A stretch of 12,630 nt of DNA from Chloroflexota bacterium (GCA_023415845.1 JAEZJB010000249.1:1-12630), one strand, 5' to 3'. Shown: positions 1 to 7,099, numbered from the stretch's first letter. Made by a program: numbers and translations. Notes: a model not told the origin generated them from the letters alone.

Positions 1-82
1 GCTCTCGATCCACCGGTGCGGTAACGGTCGGGAAACCGGCCACCGCACGAGCCAGGGATGCTGGCACCATCTCAATCTGCAT
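1..82 (-). CDS. Possible 5' end of an unidentified gene leaving the window
   Basis: On the minus strand an ATG at 82-80 opens a frame that stays open to base 1, giving 27 residues beginning MQIEMVPASLARAV and ending in VDRE. A GGCGGAG stretch lies about 12 nt upstream, which is longer than the usual Shine-Dalgarno spacing. The visible peptide looks like an ordinary protein N-terminus, but it is too short to assign to a family. The gene would be divergent from the tRNA-Leu gene. The frame is also open for some distance upstream of this ATG, so the start is uncertain. The call rests only on an open frame at a window edge and could be chance. Confidence 0.3.
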   Translation of the reverse strand, partial: MQIEMVPASLARAVAGFPTVTAPVDRE

Positions 83-188
83 TGGGCAATCGATCTCCGC
101 CTGGCGGGGGTCGATTTTTGGTGTGACGGGAGTTGGGAGCGAGGACGGATGATGGGGGAGTGGATGGGGTAAGATTCCGGTGCTGCTT

Positions 189-271
189 GCCGAAGTGGTG
201 AAATGGCAGACACGCCAGCCTTAGGAGCTGGTGCTCGCAAGGGCGTGGAGGTTCGAGTCCTCTCTTCGGCA
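189..271 (+). tRNA. tRNA-Leu (anticodon UAG)
   Basis: An 83-nt class II tRNA folds cleanly. The acceptor stem GCCGAAG (189-195) pairs with CTTCGGC (264-270), and A271 is the discriminator. The anticodon stem CCAGC (215-219) pairs with GCTGG (227-231) around the loop CTTAGGA, putting the anticodon TAG at 222-224, which reads CUA and other CUN leucine codons. A long variable arm follows, as expected for leucine. The T arm GGAGG/CCTCT carries the loop TTCGAGT. The 3' CCA is not encoded, because CCC follows A271. A possible -10 element TAAGAT lies at 170-175, but no convincing -35 was seen. Confidence 0.97.
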
Positions 272-281
272 CCCAAGGATG

Positions 282-327
282 AAAGCGGTCAACTGCGACG
301 CACGGCTTGTGCGCAGTTGACCGCTTT
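282..327 (+). terminator. Rho-independent terminator of tRNA-Leu
   Basis: AAAGCGGTCAACTGCG (282-297) is the exact inverted complement of CGCAGTTGACCGCTTT (312-327). This gives a 16-bp perfect stem with a 14-nt loop, and the T run continues to 329. It starts 11 nt after the tRNA 3' end and is a strong intrinsic terminator. Confidence 0.93.
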
Positions 328-826
328 TTGTTGCTCTCAATTCGCGCAGAGATTCACCCAGATCTGTCGGGCGCAAATACCTCGCCGAAGGTCGTAGCGT
401 GGCAAGCGGGTTTCTTTCATCGCGATTTTCGCTCGCCAAATTACAGGAGGCGGTTATGTCGACCGGCGCGAAGCATGCGTACTCCCTGTCGCGCAGGTCG
501 TTGGCGCAGATCAGACTCGTGTCGCAGCAGGTCTGGCCCCACGACGGTTCCCCACACTGGTTGAAGGGGACACAGGTGGCGGACTGCGCCTGCACCGCGG
601 GCGGGGCAGAGATCGAGATCACCGCGGCGGCCAGTCATGCCGGTGGGTCAACTGCGTGCCGGTATCGGGAGGCACCCTGACGCCCGTAGCATCGGCGCCT
701 CGCAGACCACAAGGGCGCCGGGTCTATACATTTCTTCCATCCAGAGGTAGAGTCGCGCGCACATGGGACATGTCAATGGCGCGGTCATCGCGCTGATCTC
801 CAGTTCAGTTCTCGAAGGGAGGGGGC
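328..826. other. Gene-poor interval between the tRNA terminator and the stress protein
   Basis: No complete, convincing gene was found over about 500 bp. The interval contains the possible Cys-rich remnant on the minus strand (443-634). A plus-strand ORF (456-680) has a good AGGAGG but an implausible product. An 11-mer GGTCAACTGCG at 646-656 repeats part of the terminator stem (287-297). A CTATACAT tract near 722-731 could be part of a promoter for the downstream stress protein, but no matching -35 was recognised. Confidence 0.6.
443..634 (-). pseudogene. Possible remnant of a secreted knottin-like Cys-rich protein
   Basis: The minus-strand frame reads a hydrophobic Ala/Ile/Val stretch ending in PPAVQAQ, which resembles the end of a signal peptide with an AxA-like cleavage site. 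It is followed by a cysteine framework C-x5-C-x8-CC-x5-C-x10-C-x9-C. The first six cysteines fit the spacing of inhibitor cystine knots. An in-frame TGA at 637-635 immediately upstream removes any normal N-terminus, and only weak starts remain (GTG at 622 or CTG at 634). Downstream the frame does not stop until it has run through the terminator and into the antisense of the tRNA. That suggests a fragment that has lost both ends. GC3 is high, but the overlapping plus-strand frame shares the same third positions, so GC3 does not discriminate. The call is an inference from the cysteine pattern alone. Confidence 0.33.
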
Positions 827-1288
827 ATGTATACCCGAATCGTGGTGCCCCTTGATGGTTCAGGCCTTGCGGAAGCGGCCGTAGTGGATGCCCAGTATCT
901 TTCGACGGTGACCGGTGCGCCGTTGCATCTTGTGCGGGTGATCGACATGACGCAGAAGGGCGGATCGTACGGCTTGCCTGGCGATCCAGCCCACCTGGCG
1001 GAATCGATCAATGCGGAAATTGCCGCGGCCAGGAGTTATCTGGAAGGGTTTGAACAGCAACTGTCGGCGAGGCATCTCACGGTGACGACCGAAGTTCGCA
1101 GTGGGGAAATCGTCGATCAATTGCTGGAGGTTACCGAACCAGGTGATGTGGTGGTAATGACCACGCATGGCCGCTCGGGACTGACCCGCTGGTTCATGGG
1201 AAGTGTCGCCGAGGCGTTCCTGCGGCATGCGACCGTGCCCGTGCTGCTCATCAGGAGCCAGCCTCACGCCGGGGAACCGCCACGTTAG
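827..1288 (+). CDS. Universal stress protein (UspA family)
   Basis: This 153-residue single-domain protein has the usual length for the family. It begins MYTRIVVPLDGS, the typical first beta strand with the conserved Asp10 of the nucleotide pocket. The C-terminal half carries the ATP-binding loop: the HGRSG motif (His114, Gly115) is followed by nine residues and Gly-Ser at 125-126, then the usual beta strand VPVLLIR. The first glycine of the classical G-2x-G-9x-G-S pattern is Thr here, a common variation. These proteins are cytoplasmic nucleotide-binding dimers made under stress, and the target here cannot be deduced. The ATG is preceded by the strong purine tract AAGGGAGGGGG (815-825), which fixes the start. 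The gene appears monocistronic. The doubtful ORF downstream begins about 100 nt after its stop. Confidence 0.95.
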   Translation: MYTRIVVPLDGSGLAEAAVVDAQYLSTVTGAPLHLVRVIDMTQKGGSYGLPGDPAHLAESINAEIAAARSYLEGFEQQLSARHLTVTTEVRSGEIVDQLLEVTEPGDVVVMTTHGRSGLTRWFMGSVAEAFLRHATVPVLLIRSQPHAGEPPR

Positions 1289-1389
1289 CGACGGCCGGGT
1301 ACGGGCCACACGAGGCTGATCTGGTCGACATCCCGCGTGTTGAGGATGGAAAACGACCCGGTCGATTGTGACTTCTACCGGAGCACTCC

Positions 1390-1794
1390 GTGCAGCCGAT
1401 CGCATCACTTGTCGAGGTGACCGTCGAGCGCAACACAATCAAAGGCTCGTCGCTCCTGCGGTCATGGAATGACTTCATCAGGTATGTCTCGATTGGGCCG
1501 CCTTTGGCGTCGAGTCTGTCGAGCACAGGTGCGCTGGGGATTCGCAGGATTGGGGAATCCCATTCACCGGCACGTGACCATGTGCCAGTAGACGATGGTG
1601 AGCGCGGCAGGGACAGGGTCTCGTTTGCCGCCTCAATCGTGGAGTCGGGGTGGGATCCGCGGTGGGGTAAATTGACCGTGCGATGCCAGGAAGTCGGCAT
1701 GCTGGATCGCGGTGATCACAAGCGATTGGTGATAGTAGGCAGCAAAGAGCTGCGTTCGAATCGTCCGCCATTTGTCCACATTGCCAGCCGGTGA
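1390..1794 (+). CDS. Doubtful hypothetical protein
   Basis: This 134-codon ORF has a GTG start preceded by GGAG at 1380-1383, with 6-nt spacing. The product is not recognised. It has no transmembrane segment, no signal peptide and no repeated motif. Base composition is visibly less GC-rich than in the neighbouring confirmed genes, and GC3 is only moderate, so it may be a chance ORF in a decaying region. A different plus-strand frame overlaps its 3' end and looks like a Cys-containing protein remnant (1712-1940). The opposite-strand ORFs here look like shadows. It is recorded because of the ribosome-binding site and the absence of a better candidate. Confidence 0.22.
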   Translation: MQPIASLVEVTVERNTIKGSSLLRSWNDFIRYVSIGPPLASSLSSTGALGIRRIGESHSPARDHVPVDDGERGRDRVSFAASIVESGWDPRWGKLTVRCQEVGMLDRGDHKRLVIVGSKELRSNRPPFVHIASR

Positions 1795-1940
1795 CGAAGC
1801 GTGTTTTTGGCCCGGATGAAAGCGCCTGCCCTGTGGTTCCGAACGCGGGGGAATTCGACGCGGATGGTTGGACAATCAACTCCTGCAGCGCAGGCTTGAT
1901 GGTGGAGACGGCCGGGGGCGACGGGAAGAAGAAGGGGTGA
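1712..1940 (+). pseudogene. Possible C-terminal remnant of a Cys-containing protein
   Basis: After an in-frame TGA that ends at about 1713, one plus-strand frame stays open to a TGA at 1938-1940, giving roughly 75 residues. It contains a CPHC motif, then a Cys-Pro pair, then a GWTINSC segment, and ends in a Lys-rich tail GGDGKKKG. The last two thirds have protein-like composition and high GC3. There is no good start codon and no ribosome-binding site. It could be the tail of a decayed secreted or metal-binding protein, but no family is recognised. The stop codon lies within the left arm of the downstream hairpin (1934-1962). It overlaps the ORF at 1390-1794 in another frame, so at most one of the two is real. 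Confidence 0.22.
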
Positions 1941-1963
1941 CGCAGTCTTCTCGCGCCACCCCT
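1933..1963 (-). terminator. Intrinsic terminator for the Cse60-like gene
   Basis: Read on the minus strand, GGGGTGGCGC and GCGTCACCCC form a 10-bp stem with one G-U pair and a 9-nt loop. It is followed by a pyrimidine-rich tail TTCTTCTTCCC. The hairpin lies about 45 nt after the stop of the small minus-strand gene. Read on the plus strand it has an A-C mismatch and the tail TCTCGTTTT, so it may work in both directions. Confidence 0.65.
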
Positions 1964-2006
1964 CTCGTTTTGCTGGTTGGATATCCTGAACTGAACGTGT
2001 GGTTCG

Positions 2007-2222
2007 TTAGTCGGAGAAGCGGTAGAGAATGAGGGCGAGGCTCGATGCGGGGAAGTTGCCAAACGACTCCGACGTTCGGTCGGCGTCGGTGAGTTGCAGC
2101 CGCACATCGACGACTTCGAACGCTGAATGCCTGGCTTCCAGCTCCGCTATGCGTGCGTTGATCCGATCTTCCATACTCTGGCCGGTAACGATTGGCACCA
2201 GCGACACACGAACCTGAGACAC
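2007..2222 (-). CDS. Small conserved-type protein resembling the Cse60 family
   Basis: The protein is about 71 residues. It begins with a beta strand (SQVRVSLVPIV), continues with an acidic amphipathic helix with MEDRINARIAELEA at its core, then a VVDVRLQL strand, and ends with SSLALILYRFSD. This strand-helix-strand-strand order and the closing ALILY strand resemble the sporulation-associated Cse60 family, in which an EE...N.F helix is followed by a SALIIY strand. That assignment comes from pattern memory, not a search. GTG at 2222 is preferred as the start because CTGGAGG lies 5 nt upstream. The in-frame ATG at 2240 has no Shine-Dalgarno and would place that sequence inside the coding region. 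The gene is divergent from the AraC-type regulator and has its own terminator. Function is unknown. Confidence 0.72.
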   Translation of the reverse strand: MSQVRVSLVPIVTGQSMEDRINARIAELEARHSAFEVVDVRLQLTDADRTSESFGNFPASSLALILYRFSD

Positions 2223-2507
2223 ACAATCCTCCAGGGCCATAAACGGGACCCATAATGATGTGAACTGAAACCGGTCTCATCATCATACCCAAACCCGCTC
2301 GGGCAGTGACGAACTGATGCACGACCTGTGCGCGGAAGCGAACCCACGGGCACGATTCATCAAGTGAGGAAGCCTGCACTCGCCTGTGCGTCATGACGAC
2401 CAGTAAATGGCTCGATTCTGGTGGCAATGCCGTTGCGCCGGGGGCATTGAATGGTAGTCTGGAGTGGGTCCCAGCCCGTCGCTTCGTTGTTCGCCAGGTG
2501 CTCGCCG

Positions 2508-3518
2508 ATGGACATTGCGTGTCGCCCAACTACCGAGATCGACACGGAGAATCATCCCTACCCCTTTGACCTCTGGCGCGAATTGATCAAGTCCACCTAT
2601 GACATATCGGTGCCGGACGCTGACCTGCACAGGTTCAGGGTGGCGTTCAGGGGCTGGAGCCTTGGATCTGTGGCACTGACCCAGGGCAGGATCACCGCCC
2701 AGGTGTTCCGGCGTGACGCGGCCATGGTTCGCCAGGATCAACTGGACCAGTATGGGGTGTTTGCCCAGGGCATGGGTGAGCGTCTTTCCACTGCTGGCGG
2801 ACAGGAACGGTTGATCCGCACGGGCGACATCCAGTTCTTCGACATGGCTCAGGAAGAGGTCTCGGTTGCCAGGGACGGCACGTCTGGCACGCTGCTTCTA
2901 CCAAGAGACGTGGTGGAGCAGGTGTTGCCCGATGCCGCCCGGCATCATGGAGCCGTGCTCAACGACGGAGCCGCCCGCGTGCTGGCGAGTTACATCCTGA
3001 CGGTTGGTGAGCAATTCGAATGCGTGCCGCCTGCCGCCGTGCCCGCCATCGCCAATGCGAGCCTCGAACTGGCATTAGGGTGCCTGACCAGCGCGCTGGG
3101 CGGCTCGTCGACGATGCCGGCGCAGGCGTTCCACCAGAGCATGCGGCGACGGATCGAGCGTTACATCAACGAGCGGCTGGGTGATCCGGACCTGAGTGCG
3201 GCCCGGATCCAGAGCGAGTTCGGTCTGTCCCGCTCGACGCTCTATCGACTGTTCGAGTCGTCACACGGCGTGGGGCGTTACATCAAGTACCGCCGCCTGA
3301 CCCGGATTCGGGCGATTCTGGTCGAGAATCGGGACACCCGCACGCTGGCGGCGCTGGCGTCCGACTTCGGCTTCCAGTCGGGGGCACACTTCAGTCGCGA
3401 GTTCCAGCGGCAGTTCGGGTGCTCCCCGAGTGAGGTTCGCGCCGGGGTTTCGATCAGTGTGGGGACTTCGCCGCGCGACACCAGCATGGACGCACTCTAC
3501 CGCTCGATTCACGCCTGA
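2508..3518 (+). CDS. AraC-family transcriptional regulator
   Basis: With the ATG at 2508 the product is 336 residues. The C-terminal part (about 212-314) is an AraC/XylS double helix-turn-helix. The first helix pair centres on LSAARIQSEFGLSRSTLYRLF (about 229-249). The second, TLAALASDFGFQSGAHFSREF (about 279-299), is followed by the GCSP loop typical of the family. The N-terminal portion resembles the AraC-binding-like sensor domain (PF14525 type) rather than a sugar cupin with obvious ligands. The ATG at 2508 has AGGTG 7 nt upstream. An in-frame ATG at 2451 would add 19 residues that look unlike the family, and it has only a G-run upstream. The effector and targets are unknown. The divergent Cse60-like gene and the downstream sulfatase block are candidates by position. 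Confidence 0.93.
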   Translation: MDIACRPTTEIDTENHPYPFDLWRELIKSTYDISVPDADLHRFRVAFRGWSLGSVALTQGRITAQVFRRDAAMVRQDQLDQYGVFAQGMGERLSTAGGQERLIRTGDIQFFDMAQEEVSVARDGTSGTLLLPRDVVEQVLPDAARHHGAVLNDGAARVLASYILTVGEQFECVPPAAVPAIANASLELALGCLTSALGGSSTMPAQAFHQSMRRRIERYINERLGDPDLSAARIQSEFGLSRSTLYRLFESSHGVGRYIKYRRLTRIRAILVENRDTRTLAALASDFGFQSGAHFSREFQRQFGCSPSEVRAGVSISVGTSPRDTSMDALYRSIHA

Positions 3519-3570
3519 GCCCGCGCAGACGACGCTGCGAGTTTGCGCCAGGGCGACCAGCCTCGCCATA

Positions 3571-4080
3571 ATGCCAGCCATGACCGAGTCCGAGAACCCT
3601 GTGAGGATCATGGCCCGGATGAGCGACGAATCACGACCGTGTCCGAATTGCCAGCAGCCGCTGACCGCTGACATGACGACGTGTCCAACCTGCGGGACCA
3701 AAATCAGGTGGGACGACCTGTGGCCGACCTGGCATGGGGTGCCCTCGACAGCAGTCTCCGAGAATGCTGAATGGTCGTCGGCGCCATCGCCGGAAGTCAC
3801 TGCCGATTTTATCGCGCTGCCGCTGGACCCGGCATTGGTCGATGTCCCAATCTCCCGGCCAGGCCATCGAGGGGCTTCGGTGCTCCTTGTAGGCAGTATC
3901 GTGGCGTGGATTCTGGTGACCCTGATGTACGAGCGAGGCAACCCGGCTGCATACTGGGACTTCGTCTGGTTCGCCCTGGCGATTCTGACGATCGGCCTCG
4001 GGTTATGGCTGGGGGTTCTCCTCGTCAGGCGAGCCCGTACGCATGGATTTGGGCCAGCCCTCAGGTGGCTGGTGTCCTAG
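3571..4080 (+). CDS. Zinc-ribbon membrane protein
   Basis: This protein is 169 residues from the first plausible ATG. A CPNC (24-27) and CPTC (38-41) pair forms a zinc ribbon of the zinc_ribbon_2 type. About 60 mostly polar, Pro/Ser-rich residues follow. Two hydrophobic helices lie at about 102-120 and 128-152, separated by a short loop (YERGNPAAYW), and an Arg-rich segment follows the second helix. The layout is typical of small bacterial membrane proteins with a cytoplasmic zinc ribbon, whose function is mostly unknown. In-frame ATG codons at 3580, 3610 and 3619 are all possible starts and none has an ideal Shine-Dalgarno. The codon at 3619 gives MSDESRPCPNC and may be the true start. The gene lies 52 nt after the AraC-type regulator and 39 nt before the sulfatase, so cotranscription is possible. 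Confidence 0.8.
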   Translation: MPAMTESENPVRIMARMSDESRPCPNCQQPLTADMTTCPTCGTKIRWDDLWPTWHGVPSTAVSENAEWSSAPSPEVTADFIALPLDPALVDVPISRPGHRGASVLLVGSIVAWILVTLMYERGNPAAYWDFVWFALAILTIGLGLWLGVLLVRRARTHGFGPALRWLVS

Positions 4081-4119
4081 CTCTCCAGATCATTTCCACC
4101 TGACCTCGAGGCACCCACC

Positions 4120-5436
4120 ATGACTGACCGACCACACGTGGTTTACCTGCATTCGCACGACACTGGTCGGTACGTGCAGCCCTACGGCTACCCAGTCATC
4201 ACCCCTGCCTATCAACGGCTTGCCGAGGATGGCATCGTCTTCCGGCAGGCATTCAGTGCGGCACCAACCTGCTCTCCCAGCCGGGCAGCGCTGCTTACCG
4301 GTCAGTCACCTCACGCGGCGGGGTTGCTGGGGCTGGTCCATCGCGGCTTCCGGTTGTACGACCCGCGGCAGCACCTGGCGACGACGTTGCGAGACCATGG
4401 ATACCAAACGGTGCTGGCTGGTACGCAGCATACGTGGGCTGGACCGGCGTCCGAGCAGGGGTACCTGCACCATTGCACGCCCGCTGGCGGGTCCAGCGCT
4501 GACTATGCCGACGCAGCGATCGCGGTTTTGAACCAGTACCGCCGGGGTGACGCTCCACTCTTCCTGGATATCGGGTTCAACGACACCCATCGGGTCTATC
4601 CCGAGGTCGATGCGGCCGATACGCGCTATGTGCGGGCTCCGGCCCTCTTCCCCGACACAGCCGAAACACGCCGCGACTGGGCGCGGCACCTCGCGTCGCT
4701 CCATCGGCTGGACCGGGCGGTGGGGAGGGTGCTGGATGCACTCGACGCGACGGGAATGGCCGAGAACACAATCGTGATCTGCACGACAGATCACGGCCTG
4801 GCATGGCCCGGCATGAAGTGCACCCTGACCGATCACGGGCTGGGGGTGCTGCTCATTGTCCGGGGGCCAGGAGCGCTGAGCGGCGGGTGGGTCAGCGACG
4901 CGCTTGTCTCGCAGATCGATCTCTATCCCACACTCTGCGATCTGCTGGCGATCGAGCGGCCCGCCTGGCTGACGGGGCGATCGCTGATGCCGATCGTGCG
5001 TCGTGAGGCGGATTCCGTGAACGACGCCGTGTTCGGGGAAGTCACGTACCACGCTGCCTACGAACCCCAGCGGGCCATCCGCACCGAGCGCTGGGCCCTG
5101 ATTGAGCGTTTCGACAGTCGTGACCGGCCCGTGTTGCCGAATATCGATGCGGGCGAAACGCGAGACCTGTTGCTGTCCCGGGGGCTGGCGGAGCGAGATG
5201 TAGCGCCGCTGGAATTGTTCGATACCTTCTTCGACCCCATGCAGCTTTGCAACCTCGCGAACGATCCGGCCTGTGTCGAGGTCAGGCATGATCTCCGCCG
5301 ACGGCTCCATGCGTGGATGTCCGACACCGACGACCCGCTCCTGCGGGGGCCAGTTCCCATGCCGCAGGGGAGCGTCGCCAACCCGGTCGATGGCCAGTCT
5401 GCCGACGAGATGCCGCTGCCCGCCTCGATTGGGTGA
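4120..5436 (+). CDS. Sulfatase, SGSH-like (formylglycine-dependent)
   Basis: This 438-residue alkaline-phosphatase-superfamily hydrolase would cleave sulfate esters or sulfamates. The signature CSPSRAALLTG places Cys51 as the residue oxidised to formylglycine, with Arg55 and the following helix as expected. At the N-terminus the usual DD metal pair reads His13-Asp14 within SHDTGRY, a form seen in the SGSH-like subgroup. The distal metal motif TTDHG gives Asp224 and His225, and Lys233 lies shortly after in GMKCT. There is no signal peptide, so the enzyme is predicted to be cytoplasmic. The substrate is unknown, with N-sulfoglucosamine-type compounds only suggested by family resemblance. The ATG has CGAGG 8 nt upstream. 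No formylglycine-generating enzyme gene is present in the window. The long antisense frame opposite this gene is a shadow. Confidence 0.93.
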   Translation: MTDRPHVVYLHSHDTGRYVQPYGYPVITPAYQRLAEDGIVFRQAFSAAPTCSPSRAALLTGQSPHAAGLLGLVHRGFRLYDPRQHLATTLRDHGYQTVLAGTQHTWAGPASEQGYLHHCTPAGGSSADYADAAIAVLNQYRRGDAPLFLDIGFNDTHRVYPEVDAADTRYVRAPALFPDTAETRRDWARHLASLHRLDRAVGRVLDALDATGMAENTIVICTTDHGLAWPGMKCTLTDHGLGVLLIVRGPGALSGGWVSDALVSQIDLYPTLCDLLAIERPAWLTGRSLMPIVRREADSVNDAVFGEVTYHAAYEPQRAIRTERWALIERFDSRDRPVLPNIDAGETRDLLLSRGLAERDVAPLELFDTFFDPMQLCNLANDPACVEVRHDLRRRLHAWMSDTDDPLLRGPVPMPQGSVANPVDGQSADEMPLPASIG

Positions 5437-5613
5437 GGACTGCCACAAAGTTGCAACACCGGCACGGTGGTGATGTGCATGTTCTTGACGGGTTGAAGGG
5501 CATAGTTGGGCCAGAACAGAAACGCAGCCGCCGAGTCGACAGGGAGGTGACGAAACGGACGCGAATCAGCTTGGAAGACGGGTTCGGAACACACGGCAGA
5601 AAGGTCTACGGAC

Positions 5614-6447
5614 ATGACCAACATGACACGACAGAAGGGGCTGGTCCTCACCGGAATCGCCGCCCTGCTCTACATTTTCCTCGGTATCGCCTTTGCTGAC
5701 GGCATGTTCGATGTCGGCAACTTCTGGTCAAGTGAATTCATCTTCGAGGGCACCTGGCTCACCTATGCCCTGCTCGCCGCGATCATCATCCTGGGCGTGG
5801 TGAACGCCAACCGGATTCCGGAACAGGGCATCACCCTCGACGCCGGTACCACGCGGGGCGAGGGGCAGGTCGATGATCCGGCCTGGTGGAAACTTCTTCT
5901 TGGCAACACCTACCTGGCGGTTCTCTGGCTGCCGATTCGGTTCTTCGTTGGCCAGGAATGGCTGATGGCGGGTGAACACAAGGTTCGCTCGTCGGCGTGG
6001 ATGGATGGCGGTACGGCGCTGCAGGGCTACTGGACCAGCGCGACGGCAATCAACCCGGAAACGGGCGCTTCGAGAATCACCTACAGCTGGTTCCACGACT
6101 TCATTAGCTACATGCTCGATCACGAGTGGTACACCTGGTTCGCCAAGCTGGTTGCAGTCGGTGAAGTGCTGGTTGGACTCGGCCTCATCTTCGGAGCGCT
6201 TGTCGGTATCGCCGCCTTCTTCGGCACGGTCCTCAACTTCAACTTCATGATGGCCGGCACGGTCAGCTCGAACCCCGTCCTCTTCGGTCTCACGGTCTTC
6301 CTGGTCCTCGGTTGGAAGGTCGCCGGTTTCCTCGGTATCGACCGCTGGTTGCTCCCGCTCCTGGGCACGCCGTGGCAGCTGGGCAAGGTTGCCGGCGAGC
6401 GACACGACACACCGCTGGTGGGTGGACACCCTCACCCGCAGAGCTAG
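5614..6447 (+). CDS. DoxX/TQO small subunit-like membrane protein
   Basis: This 277-residue polytopic membrane protein has hydrophobic segments at about 9-28, 48-65, 98-116, 174-205 (possibly two helices), 207-235 and 237-250. The FVGQEWLMAGEHKV stretch, the WMDGGTALQGYW segment and the Gly-rich helices at 182-200 match the DoxX/DoxD family, which includes the small subunit of archaeal thiosulfate:quinone oxidoreductase. Activity cannot be inferred from the family alone, and many bacterial DoxX proteins have other or unknown roles in redox stress. The ATG has AGAAAGG 9 nt upstream, and an in-frame ATG at 5623 is an alternative. The 177 bp upstream (5437-5613) contains no gene. TTGACG at 5485-5490 could be a -35 box but lacks a clear -10. 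The gene faces the manganese catalase operon convergently. Confidence 0.87.
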   Translation: MTNMTRQKGLVLTGIAALLYIFLGIAFADGMFDVGNFWSSEFIFEGTWLTYALLAAIIILGVVNANRIPEQGITLDAGTTRGEGQVDDPAWWKLLLGNTYLAVLWLPIRFFVGQEWLMAGEHKVRSSAWMDGGTALQGYWTSATAINPETGASRITYSWFHDFISYMLDHEWYTWFAKLVAVGEVLVGLGLIFGALVGIAAFFGTVLNFNFMMAGTVSSNPVLFGLTVFLVLGWKVAGFLGIDRWLLPLLGTPWQLGKVAGERHDTPLVGGHPHPQS

Positions 6448-6525
6448 CAGACCACTGACGGTTCTGGAGCGTATTCCGAGAAGTCGCACAAATCCGATTC
6501 TCACCTCCCACACTCCAGAGCGAAG

Positions 6526-6557
6526 GAAGCCCCGCCGGAATCATCCGGCGGGGCTTC
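6526..6557. terminator. Bidirectional terminator between convergent transcription units
   Basis: GAAGCCCCGCCGG (6526-6538) and CCGGCGGGGCTTC (6545-6557) form a perfect 13-bp stem with a 6-nt loop AATCAT. The plus-strand tail is TGTGTG and the minus-strand tail is CTTCGCTC, so neither is a clean U run. The position, 80 nt after the DoxX-like gene and 120 nt after the Tat-protein gene, fits termination from both sides. Confidence 0.85.
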
Positions 6558-6679
6558 TGTGTGCAGTGCACGTCGCGAGCGCGGGAGGTTAAGGAGGGCA
6601 GGGCTGACGGGGTGGCCCTGACGATCCGCCCGGTGAGAGAGATCATTGAGCTCACTCACCGGATGGAGGTATGCGCTCC

Positions 6680-7072
6680 CTACAGGGGGCCGCCAAACAC
6701 CTGGACGGCGATCCGGTCAGTCTCGACATCAGTACCAGCCATCGCCAGTCTTTGCTGCACCTGCTGCTGGACGCCCGCCGCGAGCTGGCGGCGAAGCTGC
6801 CCTGGAGAGGCGTCGAAGTCAACGGGATCGATCACCATCACGCGGGTGTCGCCAGTGCTAGCCGATCCCAGGATCGAGACTCTCAGCCCGACACGAAGGC
6901 CACTCTCGGACTGTTGAGAGGGACTGGTGCGAAGCACCGTGGCGGCAACGCGGAGCGCGGGCGCAGCAGTTGCATGTGCCCGGGTGGTGTCGGCGAGCAG
7001 CGCGCCGGCGGTGGGGAGTGCCGCAGCGGCCCCAAAGACTTTTCGGCGGGAGAGACCAGGTGAATCCTTCAT
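6680..7072 (-). CDS. Tat-exported small protein of unknown function
   Basis: The protein is 130 residues. It begins MKDSPGLSRRKVFGAAAALP, with a twin-arginine motif SRRKVF at residues 8-13, a hydrophobic Ala/Leu-rich stretch, and a likely cleavage after an AHA triplet near residue 34. The mature part of about 95 residues has alternating strands (GLRVGLRVSI, DTRVMVIDPV), a Gln-rich amphipathic helix (LAAGVQQQVQQRLA) and ends with a RIAVQVFGGPL strand. It contains no cysteine and no recognised domain. The start is supported by TGGAGG 8 nt upstream. It lies 27 nt after the manganese catalase gene on the same strand, so the two are probably cotranscribed. A folded, possibly cofactor-bearing exported protein is implied by the Tat signal, but its role is unknown. 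Confidence 0.82.
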   Translation of the reverse strand: MKDSPGLSRRKVFGAAAALPTAGALLADTTRAHATAAPALRVAATVLRTSPSQQSESGLRVGLRVSILGSASTGDTRVMVIDPVDFDASPGQLRRQLAAGVQQQVQQRLAMAGTDVETDRIAVQVFGGPL

Positions 7073-7099
7073 TGGGGTTGCCTCCAGTCGACGCGACGA

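Noticed and set aside
72..272. Minus-strand ORF of 66 codons overlapping the tRNA
   Set aside because: Its N-terminus is the antisense of tRNA-Leu, a well-known source of spurious ORFs.
456..680. Plus-strand ORF of 74 codons with AGGAGG 5 nt before the ATG
   Set aside because: The ribosome-binding site is good, but the product has no plausible fold or family. Its frame shares third positions with the Cys-rich minus-strand frame, which looks more like protein. It remains an alternative if the Cys-rich reading fails.
4306..5448. 380-codon minus-strand ORF opposite the sulfatase
   Set aside because: The plus-strand sulfatase has all its catalytic motifs, so this long open frame is a shadow caused by high GC.
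5614..6447. Calling the DoxX-like protein doxD of a thiosulfate:quinone oxidoreductase
   Set aside because: No partner subunit or sulfur-oxidation gene is nearby, and the family has diverse roles.
5728..6513. 261-codon minus-strand ORF opposite the DoxX-like gene
   Set aside because: It is rich in charged residues as an antisense artefact of a hydrophobic protein and has no recognised domain.
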